Shown: positions 1 to 7,225, counted from the stretch's first letter. The stretch is DNA of 9,253 nt from Angelakisella sp. (GCA_020024515.1 JAHHTR010000083.1:1-9253), one strand, 5' to 3'. The notes: a model not told the origin generated them from the sequence alone. Program-made: numbers and translations.

Positions 1-59
1 ATATTAGTAAAAGATAACAAAATTACAAAATATAATATATTATAATTGATATATCACTT

Positions 60-1049
60 ATGATTTCAGTAAATTTAAAATCAGTTAAGGAGGAAAAAAC
101 TATTTTAAATCTATTACATTTAAAGTATGCCTTGGAAGTAGGCAAAAATCTTTCTATCAGTCGTGCAGCTGAAAAGCTTTTTATGAGTCAGCCAAATTTG
201 AGCAGAGCAATAAAAGAACTCGAAGACAGTCTCGGCATAGCTATATTCAACAGAACATCAAGAGGAATATATCCAACAGAGGAAGGTATAGAGTTTCTTA
301 ACTATGCGGAAAGTATTTTAAAACAAATTGCCGATGTTGAAGATATCTATAAAAAGAAAGACAACAATGCAATCAATTTCAGTATATCTGTGCCACGAGC
401 CTCATATATAACAAGTGTTTTTACAGATTTTCTAAAAGTACTTGATACAACAAAAAAACTCGAAGTTTATTTTAATGAAACAAATTCCACAAGTGCAATA
501 GATAATATTCTTGATAACAACTATCGTATGGGAATTATTCGTTATCAAACAAATTACGAAAAATATTATAAGAATGTTTTACAGGAAAAGGGGCTTGTTG
601 GTGAACGTTTATGTACATTCAAATACTATGTTTTGTTGTCTGCAAACAATAAACTTGCGCAAAAAGAAAATATAGCTGTCAGTGATTTAAGTGACAGTAT
701 CGAGCTTATTCACGGTGATACACATTTGCAAACTTCAAGTGTAGCGACAGTTGATGATGAAAAACTTAAAAATTCATCTAAAAAAATTTATATTTACGAA
801 CGTGGAAGTCAATTTAATATACTATCGGAAGTGGAAAACTCGTATATGTGGGTGTCTCCCGTCCCAAAAAAGACTTTGGAAAAATTCAACTTAGTAGAAA
901 AAGACGTCACAGATGCCACTCCTTTCTATACGGATATGCTTATAATGAGAAAAGGCTATCAGCTTTCGGAATATGACCAAGATTTTATAAAACTACTAAA
1001 AAACAGAGCAGAATTTTTGCAAAAAAATATAGATTTTAATATATTTTAG
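60..1049 (+). CDS. LysR-type transcriptional regulator (start uncertain: ATG 60 or ATT 102)
   Basis: This is a cytoplasmic DNA-binding regulator. Counting from ATG 60, the winged helix-turn-helix spans about residues 20-80; the recognition region carries SISRAAEKLFMSQPNLSRAIKE, the LysR signature, followed by the wing (NRTSRG). Residues about 105-310 form the two-lobed effector-binding domain; I cannot name the ligand. The length (329 aa, or 315 from residue 15) fits the family. ATG 60 has no Shine-Dalgarno upstream, whereas AAGGAGG at 87-93 lies 8 nt before an in-frame ATT at 102. Family members usually begin right before the NLLHLKY stretch, so residues 1-14 are probably not translated. It reads toward adhE from 186 bp upstream, which makes adhE a plausible target (inference). 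Family call is confident; start and target are not. Confidence 0.9.
   Translation: MISVNLKSVKEEKTILNLLHLKYALEVGKNLSISRAAEKLFMSQPNLSRAIKELEDSLGIAIFNRTSRGIYPTEEGIEFLNYAESILKQIADVEDIYKKKDNNAINFSISVPRASYITSVFTDFLKVLDTTKKLEVYFNETNSTSAIDNILDNNYRMGIIRYQTNYEKYYKNVLQEKGLVGERLCTFKYYVLLSANNKLAQKENIAVSDLSDSIELIHGDTHLQTSSVATVDDEKLKNSSKKIYIYERGSQFNILSEVENSYMWVSPVPKKTLEKFNLVEKDVTDATPFYTDMLIMRKGYQLSEYDQDFIKLLKNRAEFLQKNIDFNIF
87..104 (+). promoter_or_regulatory. Ribosome-binding site that suggests an ATT start for the LysR gene
   Basis: AAGGAGG at 87-93, a full-strength Shine-Dalgarno, sits 8 nt before ATT at 102-104, in frame with the regulator. No ATG, GTG or TTG lies at the right distance in frame; the next in-frame codons are TTA, AAT, CTA. 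Starting here gives (M)LNLLHLKY, the usual N-terminus of this type of LysR protein. ATT is a rare start codon, known best from infC. A point change from ATG would look the same. Confidence 0.55.
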
Positions 1050-1140
1050 TCAAAACTTATAAATATTTTAAAAATATCTTGTTAGTACTTTTAGATTTTG
1101 ATATATGTTTTTTGTTATATCTATATATATAATAAAGTAT

Positions 1141-1169
1141 TTGCAAAATAGTTAAAACCTTGTTAAAAT
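1141..1169 (+). promoter_or_regulatory. Predicted sigma-A promoter of adhE
   Basis: TTGCAA (-35, 1141-1146) and TAAAAT (-10, 1164-1169) are separated by 17 bp, placing transcription start near 1176 and leaving an mRNA leader of about 60 nt. The -10 lies inside the first Rex-like box. No convincing intrinsic terminator separates the LysR gene from this promoter, so read-through is possible. Confidence 0.6.
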
Positions 1170-1177
1170 AATAACAC
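1160..1177. promoter_or_regulatory. Rex-like operator 1 (covers the adhE -10)
   Basis: TTGTTAAAATAATAACAC matches 12 of the 14 fixed positions of the Rex consensus TTGTTAANNNNTTAACAA. It covers the -10 and the predicted start of transcription, so a bound repressor would block polymerase. Rex senses the NADH/NAD+ ratio, and adhE is a well-known Rex target in clostridia. No rex gene is in the window, so the assignment is from motif and context. Confidence 0.6.
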
Positions 1178-1183
1178 AAACCT

Positions 1184-1201
1184 AAGTTAAATAATTAACA
1201 A
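1184..1201. promoter_or_regulatory. Rex-like operator 2 (downstream of the adhE start site)
   Basis: AAGTTAAATAATTAACAA matches 12 of 14 fixed positions of the Rex consensus; the right half TTAACAA is perfect and only the first two bases of the left half differ. It starts 24 bp after the start of operator 1, a little over two helical turns. It lies in the predicted 5' leader. Confidence 0.55.
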
Positions 1202-1235
1202 TTACTTTTATTTATTATATGAAGGAGAATAACTT

Positions 1236-3848
1236 ATGGAACAAAACAAAGAGTATCAAATAATAGATGGTGTAGAAAAACTGGAAGAAGCTATTGCAAG
1301 AGTAAGAGCAGCACAAAAAATATTTGCAACTTATACACAAGAGCAAGTCGACAAAATCTTTTTTGCAGCATCAGTAGCCGCAAATAAAGAACGTATTCCT
1401 CTTGCAAAAATGGCAGTAGAAGAAACAGGAATGGGCGTAGTAGAAGATAAAGTTATAAAAAATCACTACGCAGCTGAATATATTTACAACGCATACAAAG
1501 ACACAAAAACTTGTGGGATTATAGAAGAAGATAAGGCTTATGGCACAGTCAGAATAGCTGAACCAATCGGTATGATTTCAGCAGTTATTCCTACAACTAA
1601 CCCAACATCAACAGCAATATTCAAAACACTTTTGGCACTAAAAACACGTAACGGTATTTTGATAAGCCCACACCCACGTGCAAAAAATTCAACAATAGCA
1701 GCAGCAAAAGTTGTTCTTGAAGCGGCAGTTAAAGCAGGTGCTCCCGAAGGCATTATTTCTTGGATAGATGTACCTAGCCTTGAAATGACAAATGTTGCAA
1801 TGAAAGAAGCAGACATTATCCTTGCAACAGGTGGTCCCGGAATGGTTAAAGCCGCTTATTCAAGCGGTAAACCTGCACTTGGCGTTGGTGCTGGTAATAC
1901 TCCTGCAATCATTGATAAGAGTGCTGATATTCTACTTGCAGTAAGCTCAATAATCCATTCAAAAACATTTGATAACGGTATGATTTGTGCTTCTGAGCAA
2001 TCAGTAATTATTGACGAGAGCATTTATAACAAAGTTCGTAAAGAATTCCTTGACAGAGGTTGCTATATCCTTAAAAAAGACGAAATCGACAAAGTACGTA
2101 AAACTATTATCATCAACGGTGCGCTAAATGCAAAAATCGTTGGTCAATCAGCATACAAGATAGCTGAACTATCAGGCGTTAAAGTTCCTGAAACAGCAAA
2201 AATCTTAATTGGTGAAGTAGAAAGTGTTGATTTGAGCGAAGAGTTTGCTCACGAAAAACTATCTCCTGTACTTGCTATGTATAAAGCAAAAGATTTCTAC
2301 GATGCAGTAGAAAAAGCTGAAAGACTTGTAGATGACGGCGGTCTTGGACATACATCTTCACTATATATTGACGAAATAGCAGAGGACGAAAAAATCAAAT
2401 TCTTTGCTTCAAAAATGAAAACTTGCAGAATACTTGTTAATACTCCTTCTTCACAAGGTGGTATAGGTGATATCTACAACTTTAAACTTGCTCCTTCTTT
2501 AACACTTGGTTGTGGTTCATGGGGTGGTAACTCAGTTTCAGAAAACGTTGGTGTAAAACATCTTATAAACATTAAAACTGTTGCTAAAAGGAGAGAAAAT
2601 ATGTTGTGGTTTAGAGCACCTCAAAAAGTATATATCAAAAAAGGTTGTCTGCCTGTTGCACTTGATGAGCTTAAAACAGTTTTGGGCAAAAAACGTGTAT
2701 TCGTTGTAACAGACCAATTCCTATATACACATGGATATACAAAATGTATCACAGATAAACTTGATGAAATGGGCATTTTGCACCAAACATTCTTTGATGT
2801 TGCTCCTGATCCAACACTTGCTTGTGCAAAAGAGGGTGCTGCTCAAATGTGCACATTCAAACCTGACTGCATAATTGCTGTTGGTGGTGGTTCTGCAATG
2901 GATGCCGCTAAGATTATGTGGGTAATGTACGAGCATCCGGAAGCAGACTTCCTAGATATGGCTATGCGCTTTATGGATATCCGTAAACGTGTATATACAT
3001 TCCCAAAAATGGGCGAAAAAGCATACTTTATTGCTGTTCCTACATCAGCCGGTACCGGTTCAGAAGTTACACCTTTTGCAGTTATCACAGATGAAAGCAC
3101 AGGCGTTAAATATCCACTTGCTGATTACGAACTAATGCCAAATATGGCTATCGTTGACTGTGATATGATGATGGACGCACCAAAAGGACTAACAAGTGCA
3201 TCAGGTATAGATGCTGTTACTCACGCACTTGAAGCTTACGCATCAATTCTTGCAACAGACTATACAGACGGGTTGGCTCTACGTTCATTGAAAATGGTAT
3301 TCGAAAACTTACCACAAGCTTACGAAAACGGTCAAACAGACTACAAAGCACGTGAAAAAATGGCAAATGCAGCTACAATGGCCGGTATGGCTTTCGCAAA
3401 TGCATTCCTTGGTGTTTGTCACTCTATGGCACACAAACTTGGCGCATTTTTCCACCTACCACACGGTGTTGCTAACGCACTTCTAATAAATCAAGTAATT
3501 AAATTTAACTGTGTTGAAGTTCCTACAAAGATGGGTACATTCAGCCAATACGACCACCCACACACAATGGCTCGCTATGCAGAAGTTGCTGATTACCTAG
3601 GACTAAAAGGTAAAACAGACGAAGATAAAGTTGACGCACTTATAGTTGCTGTTGATGAACTAAAAGAAAAAGTTGGTATCAAAAAGACAATTAAAGACTA
3701 CGGTGTAGACGAAAAAGAGTTCTTGGAAAGACTAGACGAAATGGTTGAACAAGCATTTGATGACCAATGTACAGGTGCAAACCCACGCTACCCACTAATG
3801 AGCGAGATAAAAGAAATGTATCTAAATGCTTACTATGGTCGTAACTAA
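1236..3848 (+). CDS. adhE: Bifunctional acetaldehyde-CoA/alcohol dehydrogenase AdhE
   Basis: The enzyme reduces acetyl-CoA to acetaldehyde and then to ethanol, oxidising two NADH. It acts in the cytoplasm; family members assemble into filaments called spirosomes. The N-terminal aldehyde dehydrogenase domain (about 1-445) has the glycine-rich TGGPGMV at 198-204 and catalytic Cys251 (MICASEQ). The C-terminal iron-dependent alcohol dehydrogenase domain (about 456-870) has GGGSAMD at 550-556 and metal ligands Asp659, His663, His729 and His743, with the same mutual spacing as Asp653, His657, His723 and His737 of the E. coli enzyme. The 870-residue length is normal for full AdhE. The start is set by AAGGAG at 1222-1227, 8 nt upstream. 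Two Rex-like boxes precede it, and codon choice (CGT, GGT, ACA, CTT/CTA) suggests high expression. Confidence 0.98.
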   Translation: MEQNKEYQIIDGVEKLEEAIARVRAAQKIFATYTQEQVDKIFFAASVAANKERIPLAKMAVEETGMGVVEDKVIKNHYAAEYIYNAYKDTKTCGIIEEDKAYGTVRIAEPIGMISAVIPTTNPTSTAIFKTLLALKTRNGILISPHPRAKNSTIAAAKVVLEAAVKAGAPEGIISWIDVPSLEMTNVAMKEADIILATGGPGMVKAAYSSGKPALGVGAGNTPAIIDKSADILLAVSSIIHSKTFDNGMICASEQSVIIDESIYNKVRKEFLDRGCYILKKDEIDKVRKTIIINGALNAKIVGQSAYKIAELSGVKVPETAKILIGEVESVDLSEEFAHEKLSPVLAMYKAKDFYDAVEKAERLVDDGGLGHTSSLYIDEIAEDEKIKFFASKMKTCRILVNTPSSQGGIGDIYNFKLAPSLTLGCGSWGGNSVSENVGVKHLINIKTVAKRRENMLWFRAPQKVYIKKGCLPVALDELKTVLGKKRVFVVTDQFLYTHGYTKCITDKLDEMGILHQTFFDVAPDPTLACAKEGAAQMCTFKPDCIIAVGGGSAMDAAKIMWVMYEHPEADFLDMAMRFMDIRKRVYTFPKMGEKAYFIAVPTSAGTGSEVTPFAVITDESTGVKYPLADYELMPNMAIVDCDMMMDAPKGLTSASGIDAVTHALEAYASILATDYTDGLALRSLKMVFENLPQAYENGQTDYKAREKMANAATMAGMAFANAFLGVCHSMAHKLGAFFHLPHGVANALLINQVIKFNCVEVPTKMGTFSQYDHPHTMARYAEVADYLGLKGKTDEDKVDALIVAVDELKEKVGIKKTIKDYGVDEKEFLERLDEMVEQAFDDQCTGANPRYPLMSEIKEMYLNAYYGRN
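2586..2603 (+). promoter_or_regulatory. Internal ribosome-binding site at the AdhE domain boundary
   Basis: AAAAGGAG at 2586-2593 lies 7 nt before the in-frame ATG at 2601-2603 (Met456), at the junction between the linker and the alcohol dehydrogenase domain. Translation from it would give a free 415-residue iron-type alcohol dehydrogenase. The motif is built from the only AGG codon I find among the 24 arginine codons of the gene. Internal initiation is inference. Confidence 0.4.
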
Positions 3849-3892
3849 TACACCTCTATAAAAAAGTTTTTCATAAAAATTAAATGTTGGTA

Positions 3893-3937
3893 GTTCAAGG
3901 AAAGTGATGTAAGAAAATCTTCTTCACTTTCTTGAAC
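3893..3937 (+). other. Long imperfect hairpin between adhE and the kinase gene
   Basis: The arm at 3893-3907 (GTTCAAGGAAAGTGA) pairs with 3924-3937 (TCACTTTCTTGAAC), giving 14 base pairs with one bulged G. Inside is a further 4-bp stem, AAGA at 3911-3914 with TCTT at 3918-3921. No T-run follows directly (the next bases are GCACATAAT), so it is not a classic intrinsic terminator. It ends 23 nt before the kinase Shine-Dalgarno. It could protect the adhE mRNA 3' end, attenuate read-through, or bind a protein. Confidence 0.5.
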
Positions 3938-3972
3938 GCACATAATAAAAATATATTTTTGGAGGAATTATT

Positions 3973-4725
3973 ATGGATAAACAAGCAAAACTTATCACTA
4001 CAAGAACAAGTAAAGCTATTTATAAAGACGGAGATAAAGTAGTTAAAGTTTTTGATGAAAATTACAGCAAAGCTGATGTTCTTAACGAAGCACTTAATCA
4101 AGCTCGTGTAGAAGAAACAGGACTACCTCTTCCAAAACTTTTAGGTGTAGAAATGATTGATGGCAAATGGTCTATTGTATCAGAGTTTATCGAAGGTGAA
4201 ACACTAAAAGATTTGATGAAAAAGAATCCTGAAAAAATGGACGAATATCTAAATCTTTTTGTTGACCTACAAATAAAAATACACAAAGCAACAAGCCCAC
4301 TGCTAACAAAACTAAAAGATAAAATGAAACGTAAAATTGCTGCTACAAGTTTTGATGCTACAACAAGATATGAGCTACAAACAAGACTTGAAGGTATGCA
4401 TGACCATACAAAAGTTTGTCATGGTGACTTCCGTCCAAGTAATGTAATAGTTAAACCAAACGGTGAAGCATACATCATTGACTGGGCGCATGCTACACAA
4501 GGTAACGCATCGGCTGATGCAGCAAGAACTTTCCTTGTTCTTTCACTCCATGAAGAACCAGCTCTTGCTGATAAATATTTAGATCTATTCAGCAAAAAAG
4601 CCGATATTCCAAAACAACTTGTACAAAGATGGCTACCAATAGTTGCAGCTACACAAACACTTAAAAACAGAGAAGAAGAAAAAGAACTTTTGGCAAAATG
4701 GGTTGATGTTGCTGATTACGAATGA
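3973..4725 (+). CDS. Aminoglycoside phosphotransferase-fold small-molecule kinase (TIGR02172-like)
   Basis: This is a 250-residue protein of the aminoglycoside phosphotransferase/choline kinase superfamily, most like the TIGR02172 group; its substrate is unknown. The N-lobe has the probable ATP-binding Lys25 in KVVKVFDE and a helix-C region at about 33-47. The catalytic loop CHGDFRPSN has His150, Asp152 and Asn157, and the metal-binding DWAHA has Asp170, so it looks active. Members of this group are housekeeping or metabolic proteins in many anaerobes, so resistance should not be inferred. GGAGG at 3961-3965, 7 nt before the ATG, fixes the start. No clear promoter lies in the 124 bp after adhE; it may be read from the adhE promoter through the hairpin at 3893-3937. 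A strong terminator follows. Confidence 0.85.
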   Translation: MDKQAKLITTRTSKAIYKDGDKVVKVFDENYSKADVLNEALNQARVEETGLPLPKLLGVEMIDGKWSIVSEFIEGETLKDLMKKNPEKMDEYLNLFVDLQIKIHKATSPLLTKLKDKMKRKIAATSFDATTRYELQTRLEGMHDHTKVCHGDFRPSNVIVKPNGEAYIIDWAHATQGNASADAARTFLVLSLHEEPALADKYLDLFSKKADIPKQLVQRWLPIVAATQTLKNREEEKELLAKWVDVADYE

Positions 4726-4762
4726 TTTCTTTTTTATAAATTACAAAATAAAATAATTTTTT

Positions 4763-4812
4763 AAACAGAATGTTTTTTGTGGATTTTTCTACTGAAACAT
4801 TCTGTTTTTTTT
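4763..4812 (+). terminator. Intrinsic terminator after the kinase gene
   Basis: AAACAGAATGTTT (4763-4775) is a perfect 13-bp match to AAACATTCTGTTT (4795-4807), with a 19-nt loop and an eight-T run at 4805-4812. This ends the adhE/kinase unit and separates it from the cobalamin operon. Confidence 0.9.
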
Positions 4813-4855
4813 GGCTATTTAATTTTTACTATATTATTTAAAATACTTTACTTGT

Positions 4856-4884
4856 TTGCATTTTTATTATTTTTATCTTAAAAT
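4856..4884 (+). promoter_or_regulatory. Predicted promoter of the HAD-cobT-cobU operon
   Basis: TTGCAT (4856-4861), a 17-bp spacer and TAAAAT (4879-4884) place transcription start near 4891, only about 35 nt before the first start codon. That leader is far too short for a cobalamin riboswitch. The same hexamer style is seen at the adhE promoter. Confidence 0.5.
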
Positions 4885-4925
4885 ATAAATATCAATATTT
4901 AATAATTATTTAGAAGAGGTATACA

Positions 4926-5594
4926 ATGAATAAACAATATAAGGCAGTAATATTTGATTTAGACGGTACTCTCGTCAATACACTTTTCGATTTACAAAAC
5001 AGTATGAACTATGTTTTGCAAGAAAAAGGCTATCCTACCCACACCTATGAAGAAATAAAAAGCTATATAGGTAATGGTATGCAAAAATTAGTCGAACGGG
5101 CATTGCCACAAAATGTCGATAGCAGTATAGTCAACTATTGCTATAATAAAATGGTTGCATACTACGGCAAGCATAACTGTGTTGACAGCAAAGTATATGA
5201 TGGCATGGAAGATACTATAAAAAAACTAAATCAAAAAGGTATAAAACTTGCTGTTTTGACAAACAAAATACATACATCAGCACTAAAAGTAATAGACCAT
5301 TATCTAAAAAATCAATTTGATATAGTGCAAGGTGATGACGGTATTGTTCCACTGAAACCGAATATTGAAGGTGTTGAAATGATACTGAATAAATGGAATT
5401 TAAAGACAGAAGAAGTTATCTTTGTAGGAGACTCCTGTGTGGATATTAAAACCGCGCAAAATGCAAATATGGACTGCATAGCTTTGGAATGGGGATATTG
5501 CGATATAAATAAACTGCATGAGCAAAAGGCAACCTACTATGTTAATTCTGCAAAAGATGTATTTAAGATTGTAATAGGAGAAAAATTAAACTGA
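4926..5594 (+). CDS. HAD-superfamily phosphatase (phosphoglycolate phosphatase-like), first gene of the cob operon
   Basis: This is a 222-residue cytoplasmic haloacid dehalogenase hydrolase with a helical cap, of the Gph/PGMB type. All four motifs are present: motif I FDLDGT with nucleophile Asp11 and acid/base Asp13; motif II Thr112 (VLTN); motif III Lys144 (PLKP); motif IV GDSCVD with Asp169 and Asp173. It should therefore be an active Mg2+-dependent phosphatase, but sequence alone does not give the substrate. GAGG at 4916-4919, 6 nt from the ATG, supports the start. It ends one base before the cobT start codon, so it is co-translated with cobT and cobU. This raises the possibility that it dephosphorylates alpha-ribazole-5'-phosphate or adenosylcobalamin-5'-phosphate, a step usually done by CobC (inference). 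Phosphoglycolate or pyrophosphate remain possible substrates. Confidence 0.9.
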   Translation: MNKQYKAVIFDLDGTLVNTLFDLQNSMNYVLQEKGYPTHTYEEIKSYIGNGMQKLVERALPQNVDSSIVNYCYNKMVAYYGKHNCVDSKVYDGMEDTIKKLNQKGIKLAVLTNKIHTSALKVIDHYLKNQFDIVQGDDGIVPLKPNIEGVEMILNKWNLKTEEVIFVGDSCVDIKTAQNANMDCIALEWGYCDINKLHEQKATYYVNSAKDVFKIVIGEKLN

Positions 5595-5595
5595 A

Positions 5596-6636
5596 ATGTT
5601 AAATTTATTTGATGTTATAAAAAATATAGAGCCTATTGATAATAACAAATATTTATCTGCACAAAATAGGTGGGACAGTATAGCAAAACCACTGAAAAGT
5701 ATGGGGGAATTTGAAAATATCATTTCAACAATAGTCGCCATTAACAGTGGAAATATTGACAAAAGATGCGTAGCGGTTATGTGTGCTGATAACGGAATTG
5801 TTGCACAAAATGTTACACAGACCGACAGCAGTGTTACAAAAATTGTCGCAGAAAATATTATTAACCATAAGGCGAGTGTTTGCAATATAGCAAAAATTTG
5901 CAATACAGATGTTTTTGCCTATGATGTCGGTATGAACACAGACAGTCAAATCGTGCCGAATTATAAGTATATGAACGGCACAAATGATTTTTCAAAGATA
6001 AACAGTATTCCACGTGATATTGTCATAAAGACTATCGAGACAGGTATAAAAATTGTTGGCGAATTAAAAGAAAAAGGCTATAACTTAATTGCAACAGGTG
6101 AAATGGGTATAGGAAATACAACAACATCAAGCGCGATAACAAGTGTTATATTAAATTTACCGGTCAGCGAAGTTACAGGCAAAGGAGCCGGACTTAGCGA
6201 CAGCGGACTACTGCACAAAATAAATATAATAACAGCTGCTATAAAAAAACATTCACCTTTTGATGATGTTATAGACATACTTTCAAAAGTTGGCGGACTT
6301 GATATTTGCGCGATGTGCGGTGTGTTTTTGGGAGGTGCATATTATAAGACACCTGTTATTATGGACGGTTTTATCTCTGCTGTAAGTGCAATGTGCGCAT
6401 ATAACTTATGTAATAATGTTAACCGTTATATAATTCCGTCACATTTGTCAAAAGAAAAAGCTATGAAACTAATTACAGATAAACTAAACATCACGCCTGT
6501 AATATTCGCAAATATGGCACTTGGCGAAGGTGCAGGAGCAGTCTCAGTTATACCATTGTTGGATATGGCACTGTCAATATACAAAAATATGCCGACATTC
6601 AAAGATATTAAAATTGAGGAGTATATACCATTATGA
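5596..6636 (+). CDS. cobT: Nicotinate-nucleotide--dimethylbenzimidazole phosphoribosyltransferase CobT
   Basis: CobT transfers phosphoribose from nicotinate mononucleotide to a lower-ligand base such as 5,6-dimethylbenzimidazole, making alpha-ribazole-5'-phosphate for the cobalamin nucleotide loop. The 346-residue length is normal. Family hallmarks are the N-terminal RWDSIAKPLKSMGEFE, the GEMGIGNTTTSSA stretch with Glu169, and the C-terminal LGEGAGA with Glu311, which matches the catalytic base Glu317 of Salmonella CobT. The start is forced: an in-frame TAA lies just upstream and ATG 5596 is the first start codon. Its Shine-Dalgarno AGGAG (5576-5580) is 15 nt away, longer than ideal, so translation is probably coupled to the HAD gene, which ends one base before. 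Its last 4 bases overlap cobU. Codon use is mixed (many TTA, some TTG and CTG), unlike the high-expression genes of this window. Confidence 0.96.
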   Translation: MLNLFDVIKNIEPIDNNKYLSAQNRWDSIAKPLKSMGEFENIISTIVAINSGNIDKRCVAVMCADNGIVAQNVTQTDSSVTKIVAENIINHKASVCNIAKICNTDVFAYDVGMNTDSQIVPNYKYMNGTNDFSKINSIPRDIVIKTIETGIKIVGELKEKGYNLIATGEMGIGNTTTSSAITSVILNLPVSEVTGKGAGLSDSGLLHKINIITAAIKKHSPFDDVIDILSKVGGLDICAMCGVFLGGAYYKTPVIMDGFISAVSAMCAYNLCNNVNRYIIPSHLSKEKAMKLITDKLNITPVIFANMALGEGAGAVSVIPLLDMALSIYKNMPTFKDIKIEEYIPL

Positions 6637-7163
6637 CAATATTCATCAGTGGTGGCTCTTCCAGTGGAAAGTCTGGTATTGCGGAAACTAAGGCTGTAAA
6701 TTTACACAAAGAGTATAAAACTGACAAACTATATTATATTGCGACTATGCACAGCTATGGCAAGGAAGGCGAAGAACGCATTAAAAAGCACAGAGAAATG
6801 CGCTTTGGCAAAGGTTTCGAGACACTGGAACTATATAATACAAAAAGTATAAATGAGTATCATTTTGACAAGAATAGTACTATTTTGTTGGAATGTATGT
6901 CAAATTTGCTTGCAAATGAAATGTATGACGAAGCAACAGACAAAATACATATTATTGAAAATATTATTCATACAATCACGAATTTAATAAGTAAATGTAA
7001 AAATTTGGTTATTGTAAGTAATGAGATATTCAACGACTATGTTTTTTATGATAATGAGTGTAAAAAATATATAAAAAACTTAGGTATAATCAATATTAAT
7101 CTTGTTAAACTGAGCGATATAGCTATTGAAAGTGTATATGGTGTAGAAATTCATCATAAATAA
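6633..7163 (+). CDS. cobU: Adenosylcobinamide kinase / adenosylcobinamide-phosphate guanylyltransferase CobU
   Basis: CobU phosphorylates adenosylcobinamide and then adds GMP, giving adenosyl-GDP-cobinamide, the partner that CobS joins to CobT-derived alpha-ribazole. The P-loop GGSSSGKS is at residues 7-14. His53 in the KKHREMR stretch fits the guanylylated histidine (His46 of the Salmonella protein). LLECMSNLLANEM and VIVSNE are the other conserved blocks. The length (176 aa) is normal. The C-terminal third after VSNE is divergent: the usual glycine/proline-rich loop is replaced by a Phe/Tyr/Asp-rich segment. The gene starts within the cobT stop (ATGA, 4-base overlap), with GAGGAG at 6615-6620, so it is translationally coupled. 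It is the last gene of the operon; no cobS follows in the window. Confidence 0.93.
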   Translation: MTIFISGGSSSGKSGIAETKAVNLHKEYKTDKLYYIATMHSYGKEGEERIKKHREMRFGKGFETLELYNTKSINEYHFDKNSTILLECMSNLLANEMYDEATDKIHIIENIIHTITNLISKCKNLVIVSNEIFNDYVFYDNECKKYIKNLGIININLVKLSDIAIESVYGVEIHHK

Positions 7164-7225
7164 GTTTATTTTTTGCAAAATAATAAATAATTTGATAAAT
7201 TCTATGATTTTATGCTTTTTTATAC

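Noticed and set aside
1056..1075. ATATTTT/AAAATAT palindrome after the LysR gene as a terminator
   Set aside because: It has almost no loop, no GC pairs and no T-run; too weak to support.
1538..1816. Open frame of 92 codons on the - strand inside adhE
   Set aside because: It lies wholly within the aldehyde dehydrogenase domain, has no ribosome-binding site and no recognisable protein; it is a shadow of adhE codon bias. The same holds for - strand frames at 2721-2936, 2843-3100, 4098-4286, 5586-5903, 5725-5949 and 6078-6278.
3895..4101. 68-codon - strand frame across the hairpin and the kinase start
   Set aside because: Its protein is Phe/Ile/Ser/Asn-rich with no domain, it overlaps the clear kinase start and Shine-Dalgarno, and it ends within the hairpin arm. 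No upstream ribosome-binding site was seen.
3973..4725. Aminoglycoside resistance gene
   Set aside because: The fold is right, but it resembles the broad TIGR02172-like group found in many anaerobes, not known resistance enzymes, and there is no mobile element or resistance context.
7166..7183. TTATTTT/AAAATAA hairpin after cobU as a terminator
   Set aside because: The stem is made only of A-T pairs with a 4-nt loop and no clean T-run after it; such pairing is expected by chance in this AT-rich gap.
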